Shown here one piece after another: positions 20,528 to 30,500 of a stretch of 64,000 bases of DNA. The notes under the pieces were generated by a model. The model searched no databases and was not told the origin of the DNA. It saw nothing but the letters and a program-made list of their open reading frames with translations. Location of the stretch: assembly GCA_022414725.1 (NCBI GenBank), contig CM039463.1, positions 73,543,093 to 73,607,092 on the forward strand, given 5' to 3'. A program made the position numbers and the translations under genes. How positions within the stretch are numbered: position 1 is the first letter of the stretch; each line of letters starts with the position of its first letter. This DNA comes from Microglena sp. YARC (lineage: Eukaryota > Chlorophyta > Chlorophyceae > Chlamydomonadales > Chlamydomonadaceae).

Positions 20528-20950
20528 TTATCATATGATGCCTACAGTCTGACTAGGCTAAGTTACCATGTATATTGTATATCATACGCAATTTGTATGA
20601 TATCATATGATATCATACTTGTCTTCCATGTGGTGTCCACTGTTTCTTTTTTGGGCGACGCATAGCAGCTTCCATCCAGCTCCATTACCCAGCAACTGGT
20701 CCACAGCTTCCAGCTGCTTGGGAATGACAGTCATGCCGGCTGTCAGACACACGAACTAGCTTCATGTTTGGCCAGAGGATGGGGAAAGGGAGCTGTATGG
20801 AAGCTGCTACACATAGCCCCAAAAAGAAGCAGTGGTGGTGTCCTTAACTTCACGTCTTGAGAGTGACCTCATTACTCGGATGTAACAATTTCAATTTCGA
20901 TTGCATACTTGGCTTTGGTCAACATCATATGGTATGCCAGTCCCTAAACA
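20528..20950. mobile_element. CATATGAT-type MITE, left-truncated and interrupted
   Basis: The left piece (to 20620) contains GTATGATATCATATGATATC. The right piece (from about 20911) ends TTTGGTCAACATCATATGG-TATGCC. Joined, they follow the intact copy at 58056-58232. The interruption, 20621-20910, is bounded by the 7-bp direct repeat CATACTT (20614-20620 and 20904-20910) and contains a foldback element. Confidence 0.65.
20632..20843. mobile_element. Foldback element with ~50-bp inverted ends
   Basis: The left arm (20632-20683) and right arm (20789-20843) are inverted copies at roughly 80% by eye. Shared phrases include TAGCAGCTTCCAT.CAGCTCC and TTTCTTTTT. It is nested in the CATATGAT MITE. 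No ORF inside. Family not known to me. Confidence 0.6.
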
Positions 20951-20992
20951 TGTACGCCCCTACTCAAGCATATACATCACTACAGCCCATTT

Positions 20993-21198
20993 CAGTGATA
21001 GGATTGGTCTATTGGTACACCAAATATGCTTAAACGAAGCAGGGTAAGGGGTTCAATTCCCCCTACAGTCACCCTGAGAGTCGCAGGTCGTTGTCATCCG
21101 CGATGGTAGCTTGTCCAGTCGAGGTGATAGGATGTTCTCTGCCCGCGTACGACGTGTTCCCTTAATACCACGCCCCACCAGGTATTATCATTACATCA
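20993..21198 (+). mobile_element. tRNA-derived SINE, copy 1
   Basis: The head folds like a tRNA: a D-arm-like stretch GGTCTATTGGTACACC, and a T arm GGGGTTCAATTCCCC carrying a polymerase III B box. The tail shares CGCGATGGTAGCTTGTCCAGT, then CCCGCGTACGACG, then CCACGCCCCACCAGG, with the second copy at 54858-55066. CTCAAGCAT flanks it at 20963-20971 and 21202-21210 as a possible target duplication. Confidence 0.75.
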
Positions 21199-21235
21199 CT
21201 TCTCAAGCATCACTACTCTATCCTCAACCACACGG

Positions 21236-21380
21236 AGGGCGGATGCTAGTACCCACAAAGCCAGTACCCACAAGCCAGATCTCCTATACCCTAAACCTTA
21301 TAACCTAAATCCTAAACCCTAAACCCGAGGAGATCTGGCTTATGGGTACTGGCTTTGTGGGTACTAGCTTCTCCCTACCA
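21236..21380. mobile_element. 40-bp hairpin with telomere-like loop, flanked by 10-bp direct repeat
   Basis: The left arm 21245-21284 and right arm 21329-21368 are inverted copies with 39 of 40 matching bases. The 44-base loop holds five consecutive heptads at 21289-21323: CCCTAAA, CCTTATA, ACCTAAA, TCCTAAA, CCCTAAA, then CCCGA. AACCACACGG flanks the unit at 21226-21235 and 21381-21390, like a target duplication. No ORF. Confidence 0.8.
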
Positions 21381-21500
21381 AACCACACGGGATGGGCAGA
21401 GTCTAATGGGCACCAGGTGGCAGCTACAACTCCCTGTTCTTGAAAAGTGCATGGCCATGCAGTACCTCAACAACTCAATAACAGCTCAATAACATGTAGA

Positions 21501-21671
21501 GACTGGCATATCATATGATGTTGACCAAAGGCGAGTATGACATCATATGCTATCATGCAAATCGCATAGTATCATTTAGTATATAAATTGTAACTTTAGA
21601 CCAGCCAGACTGACGGCATGATATGATATCATATGATGACAAGATATCATATGAAATCATATTGCCATTCC
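21501..21671. mobile_element. CATATGAT-type MITE, reverse orientation copy
   Basis: Begins GGCATATCATATGATGTTGACCAAAGGCG, the reverse complement of the right end of the 58056 copy, and ends in the complementary palindromic block. Internal similarity includes CAGTCTG in reverse. No clear target duplication. Confidence 0.65.
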
Positions 21672-21714
21672 CTATGCAGTAGCATCAAGCAACACCATAA
21701 TAACATATCAACGG

Positions 21715-22432
21715 GCAGTGCTGCCTTGTTGTCCACATCAGCGCTATCTTTTTGTCCACCTGAGCGCTGTCTTGTTGTCCACCTGAGCGCTGTCTTGTTG
21801 TCCACCTCAGCGCTGTCTTGTTGTCCACCTTAGCGCTGTCTTGTTGTCCACCTCAGCGCTGTCTGGTTGTCCACCTCAGCGTTGTAATGTTGTCCACATC
21901 AGCGCTGTCTTGTTGTCCGCATCAGCGCTGTCTTGTTGTCCACATCAGCACTGTCTTGCCGTCCACATCAGCGCTGTCTTGTTGTCCACCTCAGCACTGT
22001 CATGTTGTCCACCTCAGCGCTGTCATGTTGTCCACATCAGCGCTGTCTTGTTGTCTACATCAGCGCTGTCTGGTTGTCCACCTCAGCGCTGTCATGTTGT
22101 CCTCCTCAGTGCTGTCTGGTTGTCCTCCTCAGCGCTGTCTTGTTGTCCACATCAGTGCTGTCTTGTTGTCCACCTCAGGGCTGTCATGTTGTCCACCTCA
22201 GGGCTGTCATGTTGTCCACCTCAGCGCTGTCTTGTTGTCCACCTCAGCGCTGTCTTGTTGTCCACCTCAGCGCTGTCTTATTGCCCACCTCAGCACTGTC
22301 TTGTTGTCCACCTCAGCGCTGTCTTGTTGTCCACCTCAGCGCTGTCTGGTTGTCCACGTCAGCGCTGTCTTGTTGTCCACATCAGCAATGTCTTGTTGTT
22401 CACATCAGCACTGTCTTGTTGTCCACCTCAGT
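21715..22432. repeat. 23-bp minisatellite, about 31 copies
   Basis: The unit is TTGTTGTCCACCTCAGCGCT plus GTC, with point variants (CACATC, TGGT, CATG). Because 23 is not divisible by three and the unit has no forward stops, all three forward frames stay open and give the same 23-residue cycle. This explains the overlapping ORFs of 192-270 codons. Confidence 0.95.
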
Positions 22433-22838
22433 CGGCAGCACCTCCCCGGCTGTCAGTTGCAAGGTGGGATGCAAGAAGAACAAATCAGGGGGATCGTGTC
22501 TTGATGGCTAATTTTTTGATGGAGTTTTCAGCACTTGCATTCAAATGGGTATTACACATGCATGGATGTCATGGTGTACGTACATGTACGTATGTATATA
22601 TAGTACAGATGTACATGAGCAGTGGGCTGGAAGAAATGTACACCAGCCACTGAGCCACATGCACCATGCACCCGCCTCAAGCCCCAGTCACACGCACAAG
22701 CCACATGCCCCATGCGTCCGCACACCCCCTAGTCAGAGTCGGAACCCGAAGTCCACGAGATCTGCCACCACAGCAGCTCGAGGTGACAAAAAACCCTAGT
22801 GGCAGCGGGGATCCCCATCCCAAAGGGCGGTCACGACC
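22433..22838. other. No gene recognised
   Basis: Short TACATGTACGTATG patch near 22577 and CACAAGCCACATGC repeats near 22650-22720. Possible upstream part of the following ORF, but no frame links them. Confidence 0.3.
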
Positions 22839-23177
22839 TTGTTGATGGCTCGGAACAGCTCGCGATGTCGCAGCGACCAATCCGACCATCTTAACACCCG
22901 CTGGACCGCACAGGCACAGGCAGTGGACTTTTCCAACCCGGCATATTCGCAGGCTTACCTTCGCAGCATGCTTGAAGCTTGGCGTGAGCAGCTGCGTGCC
23001 TCCACAAGGTCTGTGGCCAGGCCCCAGGTTGACAAGGCTATATTCAGGCTTGCTGCAGTGCCGAGGGCGAGTGCTGCTGGTTTGAAGCCCGCAAGGGTTC
23101 CTAGGATAGGGGATGCAGTTTTGACGCATGTAGGTTTGCTGACTCGGACTGGCAATAATTATAAAAAATGCGTCTAG
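22839..23177 (+). CDS. Hypothetical ORF, 112 codons
   Basis: Unrecognised. The product is basic and alanine/arginine-rich with a helical-looking stretch (AYLRSMLEAWREQLRAS). The sequence is more GC-balanced than its neighbours. It could be an exon, a piece of a transposon protein, or chance. No ribosomal context, splice sites or homology can be claimed. Confidence 0.25.
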   Translation: MLMARNSSRCRSDQSDHLNTRWTAQAQAVDFSNPAYSQAYLRSMLEAWREQLRASTRSVARPQVDKAIFRLAAVPRASAAGLKPARVPRIGDAVLTHVGLLTRTGNNYKKCV

Positions 23178-24100
23178 GCGTAACAAGTAAGCTGAGTGAA
23201 GAGAGGAAGAAAGTAAGTCTAACGCCTAAAGCAAGACCCTATGGAAGAAAATAAGCCTGAGATCATCCTGCCGATAGAAGAAAGTATGTCTACGACGAAT
23301 TGGAAGATAGCAGAGATCAAGGATGCAATCGCGTTGAAGATAGAAGCAATCATGTCTGTAATCGATTTGAAGAACGAAGAAATTGAGGCGCCCATGTTGA
23401 GTTACTCGTCTTCAGTCGCCTTGCTTTTGCGCACTGTTTACAAGAGAGTCAGGACGCGAGATCAATGAGACGTAGGACGGTTTTGACAATTGTCCGTTTA
23501 AGTAGGAGAGCTCAGATCTAAGGGTAGAGACTCGGCTACGGTTACCTTCCCTGGACCTCTAGGAAGAAAGCGGTAGCTACACAGTAGGTGCATGGTTTCA
23601 TCTAGAGAGGACGGCAGGACAGAGAAGCAGTCAACAGCTAAACGCTGGCACGCACATAAATTGTAACAGGAAGAGACGGGATGAGAAGAGGAATAAAGAA
23701 CACCGAATTTCGGCTTCCTTCTGGTGTTCCGCCCGCGCCCGCGCCCGCCCGCGTTCCCGCCCGTGTGGATTTTGATCCGCGCTGTCACTAGGGTGTATTT
23801 GTGTGCGGTTGTGCGATGTGTCTAACTTGTTGCTGCCCTCGTGGCTGTTCTTCCGGAATGAGTGCCAGGTTATATAAGTTACGGAGATCGCTCCAACGGT
23901 CTGTATGGGCAGCCTATCGAGCCTATCCAGGGAGATGACAACAGTAACAGACGAAACGCTATAATCGAATGTACAAAATTCCAGAGCAGCTTGTCCAGCT
24001 GCTTTAATACAACTCAACACATTCTAGAACCTTCTGGCCCCACATCGAAACTCTAACGGTTCCTCTTACGGGCCCTTGGTCCCGAATTGATCATGTACTG
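23178..24100. other. No assignable gene; one short ORF
   Basis: A 75-codon plus-strand ORF at 23241-23468 (MEENKPEIILPIEE) is charged and mildly repetitive (KIAEIKDAI, KIEAIMSVI). It is unrecognised. A GC-rich CCCGCGCCCGCG patch lies at about 23732-23762. Confidence 0.25.
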
Positions 24101-24101
24101 T

Positions 24102-24198
24102 ATTGGTGTGTGTGTGTAGTGTGTGTGTGTGGGTGGGGTGGGGTGGGGTGGGGTGGGGGCAGGAGGGGATTGTGTGTGAGAGTTTGGGGGTTCGTGTG

Positions 24199-24233
<35 letters not shown>

Positions 24234-24290
24234 GGGTGTGGGTGTGGTGTGTGGGTGGGTGGGTTGGGGGGGGGGAGGGATTGTGTGTGG
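24102..24290. repeat. GT/GGGTG low-complexity tract
   Basis: (GT)n, GGGGTGGGGTG and G-run tracts. ORFs here are translations of the simple repeat. Confidence 0.9.
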
Positions 24291-24412
24291 GGTTCTCTGC
24301 CACTATTATTTTATTATATCAGTAGAAGAAGCAATGCTATGTCCGGGCAATGGATGTCCTCACTTGGAGTGTGGGAGGGAAACTTGATACACAGTAATAC
24401 CTTAAAAGATTA

Positions 24413-24603
24413 AGGGATGGCGATATAATATCATATGATACCATGTCATATTTCATCATATGATATCATATGATGCCGGCAGCCTGTCTATGCTAAAGTA
24501 ACTATTGAAATACAATATCGTTTTTTTTTAATTGATTAATTTGTATGATATCATATGATATCATATTCGCCATTGGTCAGTATCATATGATTTGCCCATC
24601 CTA
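24413..24603. mobile_element. CATATGAT-type MITE, copy
   Basis: Starts GGGATGGCGATATAATATC and ends near TTTGCCCATCC. Same internal order as 58056-58232: palindromic block, CCGGCAG.CTG, ACTATT.A, TTTGTATGATATCATATGA, TTGGTCA. No target duplication found. Confidence 0.7.
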
Positions 24604-25082
24604 TGAAGAGACCTTCCACATGGATTGATCCGTAACATGGCTAGGTTCAGAACCTCTTCACAAGTGAAAAATAGGTGGAAATAGGTGGAAATGCGAGACG
24701 TAACTTCAGTGCGAGATGTAATGATCAGAACCCGATTTCCCAATCTGAGAAAAAAATGATCCCATACATTGCTTGATGAGCAATCCTAAATGGAAGGGCG
24801 CGAAGGCGCCTCTGTATATCAATGAGTGTTTGAGGTTAACCCCCCTTTTAGACTATTAGAAGCCATAAATGTACTACCACTCAGTCCACCCTATAATTAA
24901 CGACCCAACTGGGACCCCGAATCCCCTTAGAGGCCCATAAAATGTACTACAGCCAGTCCACCCGATCCACCCTAAACTTAAGGCCCCAACTAGGACCCCA
25001 AAAGCCCCCTTCAAAGCGCCATAAAAAATCTCTAATCAGTATTGCTTTAAACCTGCTTTAACTATATATAAATGATACTGCG
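24604..25082. other. No gene recognised; short internal duplication
   Basis: Two similar stretches at about 24855-24920 and 24930-25030 share AATGTACTAC.(A/C).CAGTCCACCC and ACCCC.AA.CCCC. Nothing else supported. Confidence 0.3.
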
Positions 25083-25084
25083 AT

Positions 25085-25162
25085 TATTTGGGGTCCAGTT
25101 CATCAATGTTTTTTCTTTTTCGCCCTTCCTATCACGGTTGGGCAAGTCCCTTTGGCGAGCGT
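25085..25162. repeat. Dispersed ~80-bp repeat, copy 2
   Basis: Matches 19045-19130 through CCCTTCCTATCACGGTTGGG. Confidence 0.7.
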
Positions 25163-25184
25163 CTGCGCCAAGGACAAGGTATCT

Positions 25185-25500
25185 GACTCACTCATAGCAC
25201 ACACCAACATGCTGGCTTCTGGTTCACTGAAGTAGAAGAGGACCCATACAGCTGCACCACATCTGTGATCTGAGATCCGAGTATATAATATCTGAAATCC
25301 GAGATCTAAGATCTGAGATTCAGGTGGCTGAAGGAAAGCTCTCCTTTTTCCTCTGCCATGCTGGTTTGGGGAGGCTGCTCTTAGTTTACTAAATTACCAG
25401 GCTACTAGCTACTAGCTAAAATCCAGCTCATGAACTCTGCATGCTGGTCAGGGGAGGCTGCTCTTAGGTACTAATTACCAGCTCCTAGCTGCATACAGCT
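25185..25500. repeat. Diverged copy of the adjacent exon-like sequence
   Basis: AAGGTATCTGA.TCAC....GCACACACCA.CATGCTGG and GTTC.CTGAAGTAGAA at about 25190-25245 recur at about 25640-25710 within the OPR-like exon. A GATCTGAGAT-rich stretch at 25262-25325 parallels 25556-25580. Confidence 0.55.
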
Positions 25501-25502
25501 CA

Positions 25503-25847
25503 TCACCTCTCACTCGACTTCATGAGGGCTGCCAGGTCACGAGCTCGCCCGCCGATTCTGAAATCTGAGATCTGAATTTCTGTACGGCTGAGGGGAAGCT
25601 TCTCCTGGCTTCCACTGCAGCCTGGCAAGCGTCTGCGCCGAGGGCAAGGTATCTGATACTCACACATGGCACACACCAGCATGCTGGCTCTGGTTCGCTG
25701 AAGTAGAACAGACCATGCAGTTGCCACTTCGTCGCATACGTCTCTATCCAGGCTGGGGTGAGGGGGGCCTTTTAGGGTGACTAAGGCGCGGAATATGTTG
25801 GCCAGGGCTTGGGGGCTGAACTGGCGAAGGATTTCCTGCTCTGAGCC
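25503..25847 (-). CDS. Possible OPR-like exon
   Basis: Minus-strand reading upstream of a stop at 25503 stays open to about 25856. A potential splice acceptor, GCTCTGAGCTCAGAGCAG-like in context (CAGAGCAG|GAAATC), lies near 25836-25840. The N-terminal part reads QFSPQALANIFRALVTLKG, which fits the helical half of an OPR unit (typical pattern PQALAN-LW-ALA-LG). The C-terminal part (about 25503-25700) loses any repeat character and may be intron or a degraded end. Only one repeat is visible, so the assignment is tentative. Confidence 0.35.
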   Translation of the reverse strand, partial: GSEQEILRQFSPQALANIFRALVTLKGPPHPSLDRDVCDEVATAWSVLLQRTRASMLVCAMCEYQIPCPRRRRLPGCSGSQEKLPLSRTEIQISDFRIGGRARDLAALMKSSER

Positions 25848-25949
25848 AAGTAGGCTTCATGAATGTTTTGTGAGGAGAGAGGCAACCCGAGGCAGCCAAT
25901 GGCTGAAATCAGTATAGACATCGCCTGGAAGCGGCCGGAAGTTGTGGCT

Positions 25950-26530
25950 CGCCACCCTTGGGAATTTGGTGGGCGGTGGGTGGTGCGGTCAGTTCAGGGC
26001 GCTGCGTGGTGGTGTCATTGAGGGCGCTGGTGGGAGGGTGGTCAGCTGAGGGCATTTTGGTCGGTTGGGTGGGTGGTCAGTGGAGGGCGTTTGTTGGGTG
26101 GGTGGTGGGGTTGGGTGTGTCAGTGGGGGCGTTTGGTGGGTGGGTGGGTGGTCAGGTGGAAGGCGTTTGGTGGGTGATGGTGGTCAGAGTGGGCGTTTTT
26201 GGTGGGTGGATCAGTGGAGGGGTTTGGGTGTGGGTGGTGGACGGGCGTTTGGTGGGTGGGTTGGGTGGTAGAGGTGGGCTTTGGTGGGTGGTGGGTGGGG
26301 TGGTGGTCAGTGAGGCGTTTGGTGGGTGGGTGGTGGTCAGAGTGGCGTTGGTGGGTGGGGTGTGGATGGGTGGTCAGGGAGGGCGTTTGGTGGTGGGGTG
26401 GGTGGTCAGTGAAGGGCATTTGGTGGTCTGTGGTCAGTGCGCGGGGGCATTTGGTGGTTGGTGGTCAGAGGAGGACATTTTGGTGGTGGTGGAAGGTGGG
26501 GCGGCGTGGTAAGGAGGATCTGGTTTAAAC
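25950..26530. repeat. Degenerate GGTGGGTGG minisatellite
   Basis: Irregular units of about 35-45 bases built on GGGCGTTTGGTGGGTGGGTGG and GTCAGTG. Unit length wanders by single bases. The ORFs are Gly/Val/Trp-rich translations of it. Confidence 0.85.
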
Positions 26531-27350
26531 ACGCACCTTAGGCAGAGCTGCTAGGGGGGGAACTCTGCCCCACTTGGGAACATGGCAATGTGTGTGATAG
26601 GTTGGATGGGAGGTTGGTGGGGTGTGGTGGAAGCTGGGTGGGGATAGGTGGGGGGTGGGTGGTAAAGGAGGTTGGAAGGTGGTAGGGGGTGTGGAAGGGT
26701 GGGTGGTGTAAAGAGGGTGGGAAGGTGGATAGGTGGGTGGGTGGGGTGGTGGTAAGGCAGGGCTGGTGACATATTTGTTTGTTAGTGTTCAACTCACAGA
26801 GAATAATAAAATCAAAGTTGTTTTCTTCTTAAAAGCCGAACAGCACCTGAAGGTAAAGGAGGGTGGGTTTAGGTGGGGAGTGGTGGAAAGGAGGGTCTGG
26901 TTTAAAACACACCTTAAAGATAAAGGAGAGGTGGTATTAAGGGGTAGGGTGGTGAAGGGTAGGGTGGGTTGGTAAAGAGGGTGGAAGGGTTGGGTGGGTG
27001 GTAAAGGAGGGTCACCTGGTTTCAAACACGCACCTTGAGCAGAGGCATGATAGAAGTCCTCGCTTGATCCTAGCAAGGTGTTGTCAGTAGAGTTGGGGAG
27101 GGAGGGTTGGGGTAAAAAGGGTCTGTTGACATCTCAATGTTTTTGAAGTGTTTCAACTCAACCCCTAGAGAATAAAAATAAATGAAACCACAGTTTTCAT
27201 TCTTGCTTAAAAGGGAAAGCGCACCTTTGAAGTAAAGGGGAGGTGGGGTAGGTGGGGTAGGTGAAAGGAGGGTCATGGTTTAACACGACCTTGAGAGAGC
27301 TGAATAGGAAGCCTGGATCGCTTGGAACGTAGCAAGCCGTTATTTCAGGC
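26531..27350. repeat. GGTAAAGGAGGGT-rich degenerate repeat region
   Basis: Repeated phrases such as GTTTAAACACGCACCTT (four versions, near 26522, 26900, 27020 and 27278) separated by GGGTGGTGG tracts. It lies just upstream of the duplicated OPR segment and may match sequence left of base 1, outside the window. Confidence 0.6.
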
Positions 27351-27351
27351 C

Positions 27352-28315
27352 ACATACATAAAAACTTGACCACCTGTGAATGGGTCAACTTCTGGCCGTG
27401 ACGTGCGGCGTAGCCATATTCAAATGAGGGTTTGTGGTTCCACTATGCGGTGAGCTGGTGGTGAGTGCAGTGCGCTAGCAAGGAACCCAACACTGCAAGC
27501 AGAGCTGAGGTATGCAAGGTCTAATTCCATTCTCAGCAAGCAGAGAGCCACTCCACACCCACTGGTTTTGAAGGGAATTACACAAGGTCAGCTAAGGGCA
27601 CCATCACAGCTCCACAGCTCCAAACGTCCAGCCTGAAGCACCTAACCCTTGGCATATCAGCACTGAATCATCCCGCCAAGGTGATGAGTTTGGGCGTAGC
27701 CCCCTCTCTAGCGGGGTGTGGGCCACAGGTAAAGGTACTAGCAAGCCCCAGCAATGAGAGGGGCTTGGTGATCAAAGAAGCCATAGTCTGGAGAATGACG
27801 GAGCGTAGGCGCTAGCTGTCCTGGAGTCCGTAACGAGAGAGCAGCCAACATGATGGGTTAATGTGCCTCCATTTTGCGAAAGCCAATGCATGCGTGTCAA
27901 GAATCTGAGGGAAGATGGCAGCTAGCCTGGTGTCGTTACAACGGCGGACAGCAGCTAAGAGACATCCCCGCAGGGACTGGGGGGCTGCGTGACGAGGTGG
28001 TTGCGTGCATTGCCTTCACCTTCCGATTCCCTTCGTCGCCGCCCTGTTCAGCGGACTTTGGGCACTAGCTTGGACCCACACACGACTAGCGACCCCGAAA
28101 CAAACACCCGAAACCAGTCTGCAGCTATGTCAAGAAAGGGGGCTGGTGTGGCTGGGTGTGGTACGGCGGGGGGTTTAGCGGACAGAGGTGTGAGACGATT
28201 GCCTTGCAAAGCTCGCGTGGACGCTGCCAGGAAGCTTTCCAACCAGTGACCGGAGGGGTGTACCCCTAGGTGGAGATAGCGACCAGCAACGCTGCCACAG
28301 GCTCCTGGAAAAAGT
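27352..28315 (-). pseudogene. Second copy of the OPR-like exon, riddled with indels
   Basis: Aligns along its whole length with 1-1016 in the same orientation, for example CAACTTCTGGCCGTGACGTG, GGAACCCAAC, GAGAATGAC and the acceptor TTTTTCCAG. Single-base gains and losses occur every 10-30 bases. No frame survives beyond a short stretch (GHWLESFLAAS is still readable). Either a pseudogene or unpolished sequence; the indel-dominated pattern favours the latter. Confidence 0.75.
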
Positions 28316-30500
28316 AGAAGTAATAAACTATTAAAATAACAACAAACAAATAAATAAATATAAAAACGAGCAGACAAACAAAGACAATACACAAATAAAT
28401 GAAAGAAAAAGAAAAAAAAAAAAAATATATATACTATATCATATATTACTTTCCATGTATGGTCGGCGCCTTGAAGAGCTGTCCCAAAATATACAGCTTC
28501 TCATCCAACAGCTATCTCCTCACCCTTGTGATACATCCCATTTACCTCTAGGCACTTACACACTACACCACGTACATCTCTACGCCGGCATCACAAGTCA
28601 GTACCACTCGCGCCCTCCCCCCCTATATCCATATTAATCACACACCAACCTAAGCATTCGTCAACCTATCCGCCTTCCCACCAGCCTAATCCCCATACGT
28701 TTCCTCGTGTTCCTTTCCCGTGTTCTCTGTCGCCTCCTTCATGCGTAACTCACTAGGTATTCATAGCTTTCTAAAACATTTCGTCTCTCGAGCAATAGAC
28801 CCTTCCCTGCAAGTTCACTACCTCTTCATACAACAATAAATAGTAACAGTGATAAGTAAAACACAAGTAAATAATCAACGTGCCAACGACACCAATAACT
28901 CGCAACTCCGCCCTATCATTCCCACTGGTGCACAATTGCCGGCTGCCTGTTGGCTGACCAAAACGGAAAAAAGGGTAGAACAAAAATGAGTAGAATAATA
29001 TTAAAAAAAACAAATCCCCAATCTCACGTTCTACCCTCGATGGTTGGGATGCCCGAAGGGCTGAACCAAAGAAGTAAAACAAGTGAAAAACAAATGAGTA
29101 AAATAATAGTCAAACCGAAAACAAAATCGCCCCAATCCCACATGTTTCCTCATGTGGCTGCCAACTGCTGAAACCAACGAGGTAAACAAGTAAAACCAAA
29201 TGAGCTACACTACTTTAACCTTTATGCTCCACAACAAAACAACATAATTCGCGCCCCCCATCCCCTACTAGTTCCTCATGGATGGCTCCTACTTGCCGCA
29301 ACGTGCTGACCAAAGAATAAGAAAAAGAGAAACAGGAAATGAGTAAAATACTAGACTTTATTAAAAAACAAATCGTTCCCTATCCCCACCTTTTGCTTCC
29401 CATGGTTGTTATGCATCTAATTGCTTCGACCCTAAAGAAGCAAAAAACAAGTTAAAATCAATTGTTGCCAGTGTGACTTTCATGAGTCACCATTATCAAT
29501 AGAAAAACTGAACCAAACATCATACAATAAAGCCATAATCCACATAATTCACGTTCAGCCTCCTGATATCCACTTGTTCCTCTATTGTGCTGCCCTTAGT
29601 GCCTGCACTACCACAAGAAGAATGACAGTAGTAATTAGATCAAATGACGTAAATCAAATGAAAAAAAAACGAAATCGCCCCAATCCCACCTTGCCTCTGG
29701 TATATATGTCCCTAAGGATCCTCCTCTGAACCAAAGCAAAGTAACAACACACAAGGAAAAACAACGATGGTCAATAATAAAGTAAACAAACACAAATTTT
29801 GTCCCCCGCTCACATATGTTCCTCTATGGTGGGCTCCTTGACCCAACGTCGTGACCAAAGAAGAAGTAAAAAAGCGGAAAATCAGGATAATGTGCAGTAA
29901 ATACTAGACTTTTATAAAAAAAATCGTCCCAATCCCAACCTCGTGTTCCTCTACATTTCGGATGCTCTAAGTGCCTTGACCTCATCAAAGAAAAATAAAA
30001 GTAAAACCACAAGTGCATGTATTACTTCTTAAGATTAAATAGCAATGAAATGCGCAGAAAAATTCCAGCCTAAGTAATATAAAACAATATCCTCCCCCAT
30101 CCCAACCTTTCCCTCATCTCGCCGCCCCTCGCTCCAAAGTGAGATTGACCAAAAGAACGTTAAGCAGCCATCCGCCGTGTAGTTGGCAGTACCTATGGAA
30201 CAAAAATTAGTTTCATTAGATTATTAGTAGTGCCAACTTTCGTGTTGTGTCAGTTCAGAGCACGAATCTCATCTCAGCCAGCCACTGTTGGCAGTACCTG
30301 AGTATGCAACCCATATGGGTTACTTCTCTGTCTGTCAGTTGTCCAATGAGTTGATTGATGGTTGATTAGTCAATTTCATCCAGTCCATACTCCACCCAGT
30401 GTGGCAGATACTATTGCAACCAAATGGTTTCCAGTTGTTGCAGTTGCCACAGTTGTTGGTTGATTAGTTCATTCATCACAGACCAGCTACGTAAGTTTGG
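28316..30500. repeat. Second copy of the 1.0-2.4 and 7.0-7.5 kb repeat region
   Basis: Follows 1017-2408 and then 7020-7560: A-rich microsatellite, CA-rich stretch, about ten array units (cores near 28935, 29043, 29154, 29279, 29404, 29590, 29700, 29828, 29955, 30115), then CATCCAGCCAGCC units. The 2414-6704 element is absent: GGATGCTCTAAGTG at 29960-29973 holds a single GATGC. Many single-base indels. Confidence 0.8.

Noticed and set aside
21841..22653. 270-codon cysteine-rich ORF
   Set aside because: Follows from a stop-free 23-bp minisatellite; two other frames are equally open.
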